Source of the DNA: Telopea speciosissima
Taxonomy: Eukaryota; Streptophyta; Magnoliopsida; Proteales; Proteaceae
Direction: 5' to 3'
Assembly (NCBI RefSeq): GCF_018873765.1
Contig: NC_057916.1
Coordinates: 34,075,501 to 34,139,500, forward strand
Length of the DNA stretch: 64,000 bases
Shown: piece after piece, positions 1 through 11,850 of the stretch
How the letters are laid out: the number at the start of each line of letters is the position of its first letter
How positions within the stretch are numbered: the stretch's first letter is position 1
Translations under genes and position numbers: made by a program
Notes under the pieces: model-generated
Seen by the model: the letters and a program-made list of their open reading frames with translations, nothing else
Database searches by the model: none
Told to the model about the DNA's origin: nothing

Positions 1-259
1 CTTTCTGAAGACCTTTCTCATAAAGAGAGTCTAAACTTACCACCAAAGCCATGAAGACCTCATTAATTCTCTGAGAAGTGTACTCTTTGGATATACACTG
101 ACGATGGTAAAAGAGTATACTTCTCACATTATCTACTTTTGGAACCATCGTCTATTAAAGCAACTTCCCTTTTTTCATTAGAACTTCTTATTAATTCTCT
201 TAGAAGTGTACTCTTTTACCATCGTTTATTAAAGCCTCAAATTCTTATCACTCTTTCAG

Positions 260-2452
260 CATAATTTCCCGAGGACATTAGAGGCTCTAATCCTGCATAT
301 GCTTTCACCTGTTGGGTCAGAAGTACTTACACAAAAATTTGATGAGATGGACCAACAGACCATAAAAGAAGAAAGGTGTGCCTTAAATTCACTCAAAAGC
401 TTTTTGATTCTTTGCAAATACCACATGTTTGAATGGCTGAGTTCGTTGTTGTTCATTGTTCCTTCCAGGGATGAGTTCTACCAGGCATTTTACAGCATAT
501 TTGATGATCAATTTGCTGTGATGGATTCAATTTTAAATGGGAAAGAGCAATTTGCTCGCCAGGTAATTATGTACTCCTAATCTGTTGAACAATATATGTT
601 AGTGCCAAACTGTCGACAAGTCTGGTTATATTCCATCTGTGAATTACATGCCTGACTATAGACGTCTAAAAGTTGACTAATTCTCCTAAAAATAATCTAT
701 GTATATGGAAAACAAATGGGAATCAGCTTTTCTGATGAGAAATGGTACAAAAGGAGGGCTCTATACAATATGAGTACACTGATTAAAAAGCCAATGACAA
801 CTCTGTTGTGTTCCTGTCTCTGGAGTTGTGTACAATTAATAGCCAAAAAAATGGCCTGCTTTTTACATTTGGCTGTCAACCCATACACTGGCCCTGCTTG
901 GTTCTTAAAGGCTTAGTTTCTTTCCAACCAATGCTTTATGGGAAAAGCAAAAGCCCAACTTTTCAAACCTTCTTTCATGCGTCCAGATGCCCGCGCAATC
1001 TCATAATATTCGTCATCTCCTCAGGCATCACTTGATTTAGTCCTGCAGCTCTTATGGACTTGACCCAAACCCTGTAGGCAAAAGGATAGTGGACCAACAA
1101 ATGTTGGACGGACTTAGTTATAGAGCACATTATCTATCAACTGTTTCCTGGACAGTGGCCCATCTAATCTGGAATGTTTTGAGTGTCACCTCGTCAAGGA
1201 ACTGTAATCTCCTTGCATCTTCTGGAAAAGCTTAGGAGGATAGGAAAGCTCGCTCTTCTTGCAGTCACCTTAATGATTAGCCATAGCATCACCTACTTTT
1301 TCTCTAAAGATGTGATTTATGCTATATTAGGTAAACTACCTATTCTCTCCATCCGCCAACCAACTGCCCAAAAAGGTGCGAGTTCACTATGACCATGAAT
1401 ATGGTGTCCACAATCACTTTAGAATCATTCCCATTTCCCCCAACATTTCTTTGAAACTGGACCTCATGGGAATATGATTTTTGAGGGTTTAATAAATAAG
1501 TAAAATTCATCTTTGAGGATCCTACTTATTATTTCCTACCATATCATGGTTTCAAGGACTGCCCATTCCCAATCCCTCATCAGTCGATCAGATGGAATTT
1601 GAATCATCTGATCTTTAATACACAAAAACAAGCTAATCCATTTGAAATTTTGATTTTCTGCACACTGGATTCGCTTATCCATCATTGTTCAACTTGCTAT
1701 GCTTGGAATGATTGTCATTCTGACCTTGATTGAAGTTGTATTGAAAAGTACCGGCAAAGAAGTTGAAATGGATGGTTCAGTTCAAAGTTTGACAATGCTA
1801 CCAGATAAACATGGGTAGCCTGATAATCAAGTACCTCAAGATGGATGGTTCTGTATAAGGAGAAGGCTTTCCCAATGCGCATGTAATATGACAATCTTGC
1901 GGATTGCAGGGTACTACGGGTCCATCCGTGTATTGGCATAAGACATACCCCTGAATTGGCATGGACCCACCACACAACTGCGATCTGTACTGGCATATTA
2001 TGTACCTGGTGGGCTAGCAATTCTCACCATATAAATTGGAGAGCTCACTTCGCATTGCTGAGGTTATGGATGCATTTACTTTTATATTCCCCCCCCCCCC
2101 TTGTTTCTTTCATCATCCCCTCGTACTGCTTTTATTTTTTGGGTGCTAATACAACTACTGTTTCAAGACCTGTATTTTAATATTTTGTAATCCATTCATT
2201 GAAGAATATTGCGATGGATGGAAAGGTGATGGTATTGTTCAAAAGAGAATACTAACATATTCATTGTCAACGTTCCAAATTTCAATACAAACAAGCTTCA
2301 GATTCCAAATTTGAAGTATTGGATAATCTCGTACTATCATTGGAAACAAAGATTCATACATGGTTCTGATTCCTTCATTGCAGGCATTGAGGAATGTCTT
2401 GGATTTGTATGTTGGAGCGAAATATGATGGATCAAATCGGTCGGCTGAGTGA
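260..2452 (+). CDS. C-terminal exons of an unidentified host gene (partial)
   Basis: Three exons join in frame with good plant splice signals: 260-375 (acceptor CTCTTTCAG, donor AG|GTGTG), 469-562 (acceptor CCTTCCAG, donor CAG|GTAAT) and 2384-2452 (acceptor TTCATTGCAG, stop TGA at 2450-2452). The first junction splits an Arg codon and the second falls between codons. The spliced tail has about 92 residues, is acidic and looks helical, with motifs such as LSPVGSEVLTQKFDEMDQ and FYQAFYSIFDDQFAVMD and a short C-terminus ending in RSAE. The composition is clearly protein-like, and the reading frame survives across two introns, which argues against chance. I do not recognise the family, so no function is given. 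The 5' part should lie left of the window. The 1.8-kb second intron could hide another small exon. It could also be an old pseudogene, but no internal stop is seen in the exons. Confidence 0.5.
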
Positions 2453-4050
2453 GGTGCCATAGCTTTTTGACACCTGCTATACTGATGTGAAACTGATTAC
2501 AGCACTGCTTGACCTGTATTTCATATTTTCAGATCAGTCCCTTTTGTTTGTACCAGATACCACTCTGTTAAACATTGTCAGTTTTGTAGAATATAATGAA
2601 TTAACAACTCTAGACATTGCTGTCAGAGTGCTGCATCGAAAAATGAACTAGCGGAAAAGATCACATCACATGATCTAGGAAATTCATCTTTGTGCTATTA
2701 TGCAACTCTGCTCGACTGCCTCCCACTAGTTCAGGCTATCAGCAGTGGGAGTGAAAAGTAAAAAACTGCACTCGGAGCTGTGCTGCAAGATGCTAAGTTG
2801 CTCATGGAGGGTTGTAGTTCCTGTAAAGAGGTGGCACACAAGGTAGCAAAATGTCGGCGACCTACTGCCTAAGATTGGATTCAGCTTTCCCTAAAGACCC
2901 GACGCTATTTGTATCTACCTTTATTGCCTGTTGTAGCTTCTTAATATAATCTGTTTGTTATGGCATTGTTGTATTAAGTGTCTATATAAAAAGAAGTTTT
3001 AAAATATCTCTTCTTAAGGTTTATTTTGTGTCATCTCCCACAAGTGTTGAATCCAGGACTTTTTCTACTGTTTCTAGCAAAACAAAGAAGTGGGAAATCT
3101 ATAGTCCCATATTGATTTGGTTATATCCTATAACGGGAACTACAAAGGTAGGATTCTTTGGAAGAATTATTCACCTCTTGACTTTGGGGAGTTTCGGGGT
3201 TTATTTCATGGTGGCAGAGCATGGCGCTGATGTATACGTCCGGATGTAGATCCGAAAAAGTCTTAGTCGACTTTGGATAAAGGAATCTCTAAGATGGGCT
3301 TATCAGAAACATTACTGACATGTATTATCCTCTATTTGACATTTAGTGAGTTTTTTCGGATAAGAATTCTCAGATGCATTGTCGATGTCAATCCGTATGA
3401 AGTTGTCTAAAAGCAAGGAGTGACTGGTGATACGATTCAACCCAATCATATCTCCTAACAACTACAAGTTTTCTCTGTGGTAGCTGAGTTCATGATTGTT
3501 TGTGAAGCTTTCTTATATTGCAGTAATTTTCAAGTTGGTAGCCATTTAAGTCTATAACAGAATAACTCATATTTTATTGTTCTATTTACAATAATTCTAA
3601 AGACTGTAGAATTAAGAGCATAGATATGGGTATTGAAAGTTCTCCAACAACTCCCCTTGTCCCTCTGCAAGGCTTCAATGAAGAACTAAAGGTTCATTTT
3701 AGACTTTGACAAAACAGGACTGTTCAATTGTTCTTATTATAAGAGATGAAAGCAAATGATTAATTTCGGTGTGGACCAATTTACTGTCTTTTACTTTGAC
3801 TAAAATTAGAGCCACAAAGCTCCAACTGAAAAAACTCCAGAAATACATATGCACAAACGAAGATCAGTTGCAGAGAACATAAATAAGGCGTAAGATGACA
3901 CAAAGAAGCAGAATCTCGTCAAGGGCTTAGGGACCCCATGAGATCTGTAAGCAAACGCACGAGAAATTAGAACCGTAAACAGACAACAACAAACAGCTAA
4001 GTCGTCAGGAGAAAAGGAAGTTAGAGAAGTGAGACATGAACAAAGCATGA
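2453..4050. other. Non-coding stretch after the first gene
   Basis: This AT-rich sequence follows the inferred stop codon. The first few hundred bases may be 3' UTR of the upstream exons, but no polyadenylation site is certain. I see no convincing coding frame, RNA gene or terminal repeat. The open frames present are short and of random composition. Confidence 0.4.
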
Positions 4051-4166
4051 GCGAAGGGTGTATCCAGTGCACAAGGCTTTCAACACTGCAAGGTCTGGGG
4101 AGGGTTGTTATGTTCACAGCCTTACCCCTATTTTCGTAGAGATACTGTTTCCAGACTCTATAATGT
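4050..4166 (-). repeat. Au-like SINE 3' portion
   Basis: Read on the minus strand, the segment holds the hallmark order of the plant Au SINE tail: TCTGGAAACAG, then GGGTAAGGCTG, then CCCTCCCCAGACC, then CCTTGTGCACTGG. The tRNA-like head with box A and box B is not recognisable upstream, so this is a truncated or diverged copy. A 141-residue open frame runs across it on the minus strand and is taken as chance. Confidence 0.55.
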
Positions 4167-4545
4167 TTGCCAACTACCATGTGGGATGAGAATGGGTAAT
4201 GGGTGGGACCACTAGTAGAGTCTAATGTCAAGCTTAGACATTACAAATATCTAATTGGGTTCAAATATGGTTATCGGTTATACAAGCTTATGAGAATGCC
4301 ACAAAACCCATAGCAAGTGGCTTTTCTCGTTGGGCTCACCCAAGGTACAGTGGTTGACATAAACCTTTTGGGGTTTCATTCGAAAACAAACGATTCCACA
4401 TCGGATGTGAGTATTCGATTAAAGACTTATAAGGACTTGGGCATCTTCTCCTTAACCCCAGTTTTTAAGAGTGAAATCTTCCCAAGTCCCAATATTACGT
4501 AGGGATCAGGTTTGGGTCTCCCACTAAACTTTCAAGTTCAAGTCG

Positions 4546-4718
4546 CTTTTTTATTTGCTCCATTTCTTGCCCCCTCCATTTCCTCAAGTTCCTCTAATAG
4601 AGGGGGTGGACCCCACCCGAATAGTGTATTCGGGCAAGGGTAGCGTGGTCATTTCTGCTCCCTCTACTAGAGGAACTTGGGGGAATGGGCCTGCCCAGGA
4701 AATGGAGCAGATAAAGGT
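4546..4718. mobile_element. Hairpin MITE
   Basis: The two ends are long inverted repeats. The left arm has TTTGCTCCATTTC, then CTCAAGTTCCTCTA; the right arm has TAGAGGAACTTGGGG, then GGAAATGGAGCAG. The arms are roughly 55 bases and nearly meet in the middle, so the transcript would fold on itself. There is no coding sequence. Target duplication is not clear. Confidence 0.65.
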
Positions 4719-4942
4719 TTGTTTAAGTCCTATCAGAGTTCTCCAAGTAGTGCATTGAGGGTGCATGGACATATATGGGAGGGCATGTGATCATCTTTGT
4801 ATTTGAAATTTGACATATGACTAAACCAAACCACTCTGTAGATGTTATCCAAGGGTTGGAATTGCCACATCATCCTTGTGGCACAATTAGGTGCAAGTAC
4901 GAATGTTAAAATATAATGCAAAAGGTGCATCTTGTTATAACC

Positions 4943-5089
4943 AAAGTGGTGAAGCGGTCAAGTGCCTAGCGCACTTGGTAGCTAGTGGTGCGTAAAGGCC
5001 CATTGCTATCAGGAGGTCTTGAGTTCAAGCCTCCTAGTTCACATCCTACATCCTCCCTACCTATCAAAAAAAACAAAAAAAGTGGTGAA
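4943..5089 (+). mobile_element. tRNA-derived SINE with target duplication
   Basis: The body of about 125 bases has a box-A-like segment (GGTCAAGTGCC) and a box-B-like segment (GAGTTCAAGCC), the internal Pol III promoter of tRNA-derived SINEs. It ends in an A-rich tail (AAAAAAAACAAAAAA). The 11-base direct repeat AAAGTGGTGAA lies at 4943-4953 and 5079-5089. Because the repeat resembles the usual first bases of tRNA-like SINE heads, the left edge could instead be part of the element. Confidence 0.6.
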
Positions 5090-5399
5090 AGGAGAAGTTG
5101 TAACCTTCTTTTGAGTGCTTCTTGTTTTATTTCCAAATGTTAAAGATAAGTCGGGTAAGAAAGGGTTTTAAAATTACTTTGAAAGTGACTTACCACTATG
5201 TAATTCTCAAGAGCTTCATTGTTTTGCATGCCTTTTCAAGTACACATTTGAAATGATAGGATTTTACCCTCGGTGAAAAAAAAAAAGTTATACTAAAAGA
5301 GCAAGAAAAAGTAAAATTACAAATTTTTTTCACCAACTTTGGTTATACCAATATTTTTCAAATGTAAATGCATATATATTAAAATTTGGTAAAGGCCCG

Positions 5400-5570
5400 G
5401 ATAGGCACACCCCCTACGTAGGTAAGGTAGCAGGCAACACCAATGGTGAGGGGGGGGGGGATGAAGTATCATACAAGACGGGCAAGGAGGTCATTTCAAA
5501 GGGGGAAGAGAGAGATAGAGACATTGGACGTTAGCTTACGATACACCAGCGGTGTGCCCAATCTTTTGTC
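5400..5570. repeat. Dispersed repeat shared with 9165-9290
   Basis: The stretch shares a run of motifs in the same order with 9165-9290: GTATCATACAAGA, GGTCATTTCAAAG, AGAGAGATAGA, TAGCTTACGATACA and GGTGTGCC. It contains a run of ten G at 5451-5460. There is no coding potential. The family is unknown to me; it is probably a non-autonomous element or a fragment of one. Confidence 0.55.
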
Positions 5571-5689
5571 TTAAATTTCTCCATGTTTTTTGAATTGGTA
5601 AGCCCGAGGAGAGTTGAACTCATGACCTGTGAGGCCATGAGTTCAACTGTCGTTTAGAAATCTAAAATTGAAGAAGGAATTGTCTAAAG

Positions 5690-6500
5690 TCAAATCAATA
5701 GAGTGGCCAGGCCGTGAGCCCAGATGGGTTGGGCCTGGGTGAGAATATCTGAGCTCATTCTCACTTCATGCTGGACCTGGGCTGGGATATATGGACCCAG
5801 TTTGGACTAGGGTATTCATGATTGAAGCCCTGGTGAGACTAGTTGGTGCAAGTTTGGCCTTTTTGGCCCGAGCCTGCTCTGAGCCCGAACTAGGCCTACT
5901 CTGAGATACCTTGGTCCTGAGGGCGGGTCAGGGTTGGGAATTTCTGGCCCTGAGTCAAGGACGGGCTGAGTCCGGCCCAGCCCAATCTGACCCTTTCTTC
6001 TTCTTCTTCTTCTCCCCCGGCCCAATCCTTGCATCCCTTAAAGATAATTCTGGTTGATTTATTACTATGACAACCTGAAGTCAACTAATTTTATGTAGTT
6101 TCACGCATAATAATAGATATAGTAGAACTTTAATAGGAAGGTACTTGTTTTATACTTCAGTAGCTCATGATACCTTAGGTTAAAATAGACAAAATTTCAA
6201 ACCATGTGGTTGAAATATCTTTTCTAAAAGGTCAGCCTAAGAATATTAAAACTGCGAAACAGTTTTTTATGAACTAAATCCAAACCAAAAAGGCAAAAAC
6301 ATAGCATCATAGTTGTCACGCTAGACCCCATGGTCAAGGCTAATCAGAGTCAGCCCAGTTAGACCCTAAGGGCAGGTCAAGGTTGGATTTTTGGGTCAGA
6401 CTAAGCCTGAGCCCAACTAAAGAAAATCAAGGTTGGACACTTAGGCTGAGATTTTAAAAAACCCGAACCAACTCAACCCCATTGCAGCCCTAGGTGAGAG
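5690..6500. repeat. GGCCC/GGGTC-rich repeat pair
   Basis: Two stretches, about 5690-6030 and 6310-6500, share degenerate motifs around GGGTCAGGGTTGG, GGCCTGAGCCC and AGCCCT-GGTGAG. This recalls the GGGC-rich short elements common in dicot genomes. A CTT run (TTCTTCTTCTTC) sits at about 5997-6012. No gene is seen between or within them. Confidence 0.35.
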
Positions 6501-7956
6501 TGACGAGACCATTGAGACACTAACACTATATCAGAGATGTATATGGTTCTTTGTTTAGCAAGTGAAGTATTTGCATTTTGATTTTTATTCTAACAAAATA
6601 AGAGTATTTGTAGTTAGACAGAAAATGCCACCTGAACATGAATTGGATCCTACCAGAGCCAAAGAAGAAGGGGAGAGTTGGCTGGTCGGTTGGATCTGGA
6701 GATTGGAATCTTAAAATGATCTTGAGGATAGGGGGATGTCTCTATTGTATGGGGATTTGCAGAAAGAAAAGGGCAAAAAAGCATAGAAAAGCAAGGGGTC
6801 CGGTAATGATTAAGTTTTGGAAGGAAGAAAGAGAAGAGATAGTAAAAAGGAGAAAGGGGTGGTGACTGATGAGAGATCGATGACGAGTAAGACGAGATGA
6901 GATTCCCTTTAATGAAACGATGTCATCTAAAACTACTTTAGTGAGACAAAGGAAAGGTCTCTGAGATAGAGAGAAGAATTGAAGCTTTTGGTTTTGTCTC
7001 CTTGTGCAGCAGAAGGATTAAAAAAAAGAAAAGCAATAGTCTTTTTTAGCAGGCAAAATGGCAAATGGCATGTATTGTACCTTAACCCACTGCTACACTC
7101 ATATATACTTTCTAAAAGCTTGGATTATCCCATACCCTTATGCCCCACCCCTCCTTTCAGTAATCCCAAGGTCTCTCTCTCTTTCTCTGTGTGTGTGTGT
7201 GTGTGTGTGGATATTGAATATTTAGCAGTTGGTTCTTATGCTTAACTTTTTAAATTTAGCATTAGAAGTGATTTCCTGTGTTCTTACTCCTTTCCTCCCA
7301 TTTAGGTGGTTTCTCCTCTAATTCACAATTTCTGGTTAACAAAACCTTATCTTCTACGCCCCCATCAACATATTTAGACCAGTCTATGGATGCCAGAGCA
7401 GCTCTAGACACCTATATATATATATATTCAAACTAGGAAAGATCACATCCGTTCAGTCATTGCAAAATTCTTTTGCAAGTCTTGACACATTACTTTCTTA
7501 GTTTAGCTTCATGAGGCAACCTATTGATAAAACAGTTTTTGAGGTACTTAGGTTAATGGTCCAATTCAATCATCATCTCCCTTTCGGAGAATCACGAAAA
7601 ATCCCACATTTTCTAGGATGTGTCATGAAATGTACGTTTATGTTATGATCTCATTTAATATAATACATTTTAAAATGGTGAGACCCACTTGTCCAAGCAA
7701 ATAATATCGTATCATCAGTGTGACAGTGAGTTTCACCTACCAAAAGAGAAAATATCGTGTCATCAAAATACCATCGATGGGGTTAAGTTCGTCGATGTCT
7801 AATTTTCAAAACCGTTTGGTCGTCCCTCAAATCAATCAAAATAATCTAAATCATTTTTCATATGAATAAGCATGAAAATACTACAATACGCCTTCTGGGC
7901 TCCTTTCGTAGTTTGCTTCCTCATATAGTCATATGTAACAATATTTATTATGTATC
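6501..7956. other. Non-coding stretch with GT and TA microsatellites
   Basis: No supported gene. A (GT)n run lies at about 7189-7209 and a (TA)n run near 7411-7428. Open frames here are short and of random composition. The motif ATCGATGGGGTTAAGTTCG near 7772 recurs as ATCGATGGGGTCAAGTTCG near 8145, flanking the hairpin element that follows. Confidence 0.4.
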
Positions 7957-8105
7957 TCCTCCAGCCATGGCGGGAGCTGAAGGATACAACCCAGCCAAAA
8001 CAGGGGTGTTTGGATCATTTCACAAATGGGCCCCACCCTATAAAGTGACCAAATCCTCATGTTTTGGCCGGGCTAGATCCTCCAGCTCCCACCACGACTG
8101 GAGGA
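7957..8105. mobile_element. Hairpin MITE
   Basis: The arms are inverted copies of about 65 bases. The left side reads CCAGCCATGGCGGGAGCTG then GCCAAAACA; the right side reads TGTTTTGGCCGGGCTAG then CAGCTCCCACCACGACTGG. The loop is only about 15 bases. The element at 26478-26665 carries similar motifs. A plus-strand open frame through it is an artefact of the repeat. Confidence 0.65.
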
Positions 8106-8759
8106 AAGCCAGGTCCCTTAATTTATATGATCGAAGCACCACTATCGATGGGGTCAAGTTCGTAGCACCTCATCTTTTAGGTTATTCAAGGTCTAAAAAT
8201 TAAACACATGCTTCATTTTTTTCATCTTCAGAGAGACCTATTTTTGTTTTGGAGGCAAAAATGTCTCACAAACCCATCTTTCCATGTCTAATTAGTGGTT
8301 AATATCACCAATTCAGACCTAATATCCATATATAAAAAATGGGTTTTGTGGGCGCACCCTATGAAGCAAACTCTGAAATGTGTTAGTATTTATAATCTAA
8401 TAAGCTTTGTGACAAGTTCTCTCAAGTTGTTTTAATCAGTTGCAAGCCAACCCAAGGCAGCTTGTGATACTGTGGAATTTAAGAAAGCAAACCACCAAGA
8501 AAAAGACTTCAAAGCTGTGCTAAGCATGTTTCTCTAAGCCGTTGACATTTTCTTCTGCCTCTTTCTTTTTATTGCCCATTCACTAAGTGTTCACTCTCTT
8601 TTCTTCTCTTTTACCTTTTTTTTTTTCCTTCGTTCACTCTCTTCCTTTTCCTTTTCTCAATCCTGCCAGTAGGCAATGTCGATCCCGGACCACCAACTTA
8701 ACACACAAAACATAGTGGTGCACCATTGACTTAGCTGCACCTTTCACCCACTCTTACAC

Positions 8760-9004
8760 CGGGGTTTACAGTCTCCCTATATATCCCTCTTTAGAAAAGC
8801 CTATATATATTTCCTTCATGAAACTTGCCTTCCCTTTTTTTTTGATAATTAGAGGAAAAAGCTTTCACTGTTGAATATTCACTGCAGTTAGAATTTTGCA
8901 GAAAGAGCAAAAGAGAGATACTGATGATGGATTCTTTTCCATGGAGGGGAAATTATTTGATTCACCCCTGTGCTTCGACTTTGAAGTTTGAATTTGAAGA
9001 CTAG
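8760..9004 (+). promoter_or_regulatory. Possible promoter and 26-codon ORF
   Basis: TATATATCCC and TATATATATTTCC TATA-like boxes lie near 8778 and 8804. They are followed by a leader-like stretch and an ATG pair at 8924 opening a 26-residue frame (MMDSFPWRGNYLIHPC..., stop at 9002-9004). The layout resembles a 5' UTR and first exon, but a dispersed repeat starts at about 9165 and no further exon is recognised. It could be the stump of a disrupted gene, a small-peptide gene or chance. Confidence 0.2.
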
Positions 9005-9164
9005 AATTCCCCACTTAAACATTTCCATTTACAAACCAAAGTGGGTTTTGTGGGAGCCTTGAGAGCTAGCTACTCGATGGTGCATTTCTCAAACCCAAGC
9101 AGTTTTTGGATTGAGCCCCCTTAGGTCGCGGATGGGTTTTTCAGATTTGAAAAAGAAAAGACAA

Positions 9165-9290
9165 GGGGCAAGGGATGGGGTATCATACAAGAGGGGTATG
9201 GGTCATTTCAAAGATGCAAAAAAGAGAGATAGACACAGTGTGCACTAGCTTACGATACATATGGCCGGTGTGCCAACCTTTTCCCCCTAG
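9165..9290. repeat. Second copy of the dispersed repeat at 5400-5570
   Basis: It shares GGGTATCATACAAGA, GGTCATTTCAAAG, AGAGAGATAGACA, AGCTTACGATACAT and CCGGTGTGCC with 5400-5570, in the same order and on the same strand. The copies differ by many substitutions, so the family is old or this is a distant member. Confidence 0.55.
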
Positions 9291-9340
9291 ATTAAACAAG
9301 AAACTACTAAAGAAAAAGCACAATACATAGAATTTTAATG

Positions 9341-9578
9341 CTCTAAAGTGCGGTGTACTGTCATTACACCGGATCCAGATCCTCTATTGCCGAGCTGCCC
9401 GGTAGGACCGTGCTGCGTAGACACAGTGCTGCGTGTAATGACCGCATTACCCCCACTTGGGCATAGCTTTTGGACAGGGGTAAGGCGAATATTACGTGCA
9501 ACACCGTGTCTGGGCAGAACGGTTCTGCCAGGTAGCTCAGCAGTAGAGGATCCAAATTGCAATACACCACACTTGAGC
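9341..9578. mobile_element. Foldback MITE with ~110-base arms
   Basis: This is almost entirely an inverted repeat: the left arm begins GCTCTAAAGTGCGGTGTA and the right arm ends TACACCACACTTGAGC. Inside, GATCCAGATCCTCTATTGCC faces AGTAGAGGATCCAAATTG, and GTAGGACCGTGCTG faces AGAACGGTTCTGCC. Several overlapping open frames on both strands exist only because of this symmetry. No target duplication could be fixed. Confidence 0.7.
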
Positions 9579-10130
9579 AACTGACAATGGCCATGAGACT
9601 GAGAGGATGAAGTTTAAAGGTGCACTACCCAGTGCCTAGTCAGATGCACAAGTGTGGTGCCCTTGAGAGGATAAAGATCCCAACAAATATTGTTTAATAA
9701 TTAAAAAAAAGGCACAATAAATATTAAATCCTAGTCTAGATATTCTCGTATTTGCTCTATTTTAATGTTTGTCATCTTAGATGGTAACCCTTTATGCGTT
9801 TATCCTTTCTTTTTTCTTTCTTGTGAACATGTCGTGATAATTTTTAGGGAGAGGGTTCCTTGAAAGGAAATGGAAATGTGACCCTTGCACCAGTGCGCAA
9901 GGACAATAGGAGCATGCGTAAAAGCATCAACATGGGTGAAATTTTCACCTTTCACGGGGTGGGCCAATCAATTTGCGCCCCTTTGTGTCTAGGCGCCGGG
10001 GTCACACTGCCTTTTAGGGTTCTATGACTTTATTTGCCTAATTTTTTTTTTATTTTCAATTTGCTAATTATTTTTGGTACCTAACAATTAACTTATTTAT
10101 TTATTTCTAACACCTCTTCTCCTCGTTTTT
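9579..10130. other. Non-coding stretch
   Basis: This AT-rich, T-tract-rich sequence has no supported gene, RNA or repeat boundary. The segment around 9880-10020 (TGCACCAGTGCGCAAGG, GGCGCCGGGGTCACAC) is locally GC-rich and may be the relic of another short element. Confidence 0.35.
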
Positions 10131-10134
10131 CTAT

Positions 10135-10490
10135 TCTGATCAATGGCTCCCCTCAATGTTTTTTTACTCCAAATTAGGAATTCATCAAGGTTATCCTATC
10201 TCTCCTCTTCTTTTCTCCATTGTAATGGAGGGTCTTTCCAAAATTCTCTTGATCAAAACTTAGGACCGCATTCAACCATCCCTAAGTGCAATGCTTTAAG
10301 ATCACCCATTTTTCTTTTGTTGATGACCTTATGATTTTTGCCAAAGTAACCCTTCCTTCTATATCAACAATTTCTGAAGCCTTATCTTCTTTCTTTGGTA
10401 TGTCTAGCTTCTTCATTATTCCTCATAAGTCTCTTTTTTCGGAGGAATTTTTGTGAATCTTAAGACTGATCAGTTATGTGGTATTTTAGG
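10135..10490 (+). pseudogene. L1-type LINE reverse transcriptase fragment
   Basis: Translating in shifting frames gives the L1 RT core order: a GIHQGYPISPLLFSIVMEG block (family GxRQGDPLSPxLF), then FVDDLMIFAK (family FADD catalytic box, Ala replaced by Val), then a stretch ending in IPHKS like the N-x-x-KS motif. Frames are broken by stops and indels. Only about 350 bases of a normal 3-kb ORF2 remain, so it is a dead fragment. An A-rich tract follows at about 10540. Confidence 0.6.
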
Positions 10491-10499
10491 ATTCCATGC

Positions 10500-11330
10500 A
10501 TGAGTCATCTTCCTTTTCTTTAATATAATTTTCATTTAAAAAAAAAAAAAAAAACCTATTGTAAATATATTGTGTGTAGTTTTATGATTATAAAAGGAAT
10601 TGTCTTAGATTATCATTTGAGTCATTATGAATTTCAAAGGGCAAAACTTTCCTAAATGACTCACTTTGATAATTAACTCATCAAGGAAGATTGGATGAAT
10701 CAAAACTTTGTGGACATGTAAAACCTAAGGTCTCTTTTTCACATGTACAATATTAGCTCAAACACAAATGTTCAAAAAAAAAAAAAAATTTGTTTTAAAA
10801 TTCATGATTATGGGATAGTGCACAATAGTGGTCAAAATATCATAGATACGCATGACACATGGACATACTTGAGGATGCATGCCAATACATAAAAAGGTAT
10901 TTAATTGACATGTTACTAATCCAAATCACGTACTATCTAACAGTCAAAATTTATCACATCATTATTCCACATGACACAATGAAGTTTATTAAACTTATCA
11001 AAATTTGACAAGGGATCCTTCATTGTTTCGTCAATATTCCAATTATCAATATAAGGGTATAAGATATTTACCATGCTCACCCCATATGGCAATAAATTTG
11101 GCATAGTCAAATTGCTCCCAGAGTGAGAGTGTTTTAATGGAAACCACTACTCAACCGTGTTCCCCACCCTGATTTCCTTCCCAAAATGGGACTTTAACAA
11201 TCAGCTATTGATAGGAGCCATCTGTTTCTCTCTTGCATTTATTCATCTTCAATTAGAATGCATTTGGGTTTCTCTTGAATCATTTCAAGAGAGAAATCAA
11301 TGGCCCTATGTAGTTATGGGTAATATTTTA
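10500..11330. other. Non-coding stretch
   Basis: Strongly AT-rich with A-runs at about 10538-10554 and 10774-10788. No gene, RNA or clear repeat edges were seen. Confidence 0.35.
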
Positions 11331-11335
11331 TGTAG

Positions 11336-11575
11336 GAATGTAAACGGATCAGATTCAGCTTGGGTAGTGCTATATCCGCATTTGCATCTGATTAGCTTTC
11401 GGATAGTGCTAAATGGATACGGATCGGATATTTTATCCGTTTACATGTAAATATAGCTTTTCGGATAGCTATAGCCTATCCGTTTTCGCATCCGTTTAGC
11501 TTTCGAATGGATTTGGATAGTGCTAAACGGATACGGAAACCGATTTCAGCTATTCATTTACACCCTTATGGCACC
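11336..11575. mobile_element. MITE, GTAAACGGAT family
   Basis: The ends are inverted: GGAATGTAAACGGATCAGA on the left and ATTTACACCCTTA on the right. Internal ATCCGTTTA and TAAACGGATA blocks repeat in both orientations, and TTTCGGATAG recurs several times. It resembles the widespread plant MITEs ending in AGGGTGTAAATGGAT. Non-coding. Confidence 0.5.
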
Positions 11576-11850
11576 TTTAAATTTCTTTCACCAATACTTC
11601 TTTTCGGATTAAGCAAAGGACTTCTACCCAAAAAAAAAAAAAAAAAGTGAGCAAGGGATACCTATGGAACCTACAGTCGGATGCATTAGGATCCATCTGC
11701 TATTGTTGCTGAAGCATTAGCTACCCGGGAGGCTCTTCATATTGATGTTTTGAGAGGATATAGGCAACTCAGATCCTTCAAAGTGATTGTCTTTTGATTA
11801 TCAATTTCCTAAAGGACAATAAATCCTTGAAAGTGAATGTTTATCAACAA

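Noticed and set aside
3806-4231. 141-codon minus-strand open frame
   Set aside because: It runs through an Au-like SINE tail and has random composition; no domain is recognisable.
9335-9594. Several overlapping open frames on both strands
   Set aside because: Their mirrored peptides arise from the foldback MITE symmetry, not from coding.
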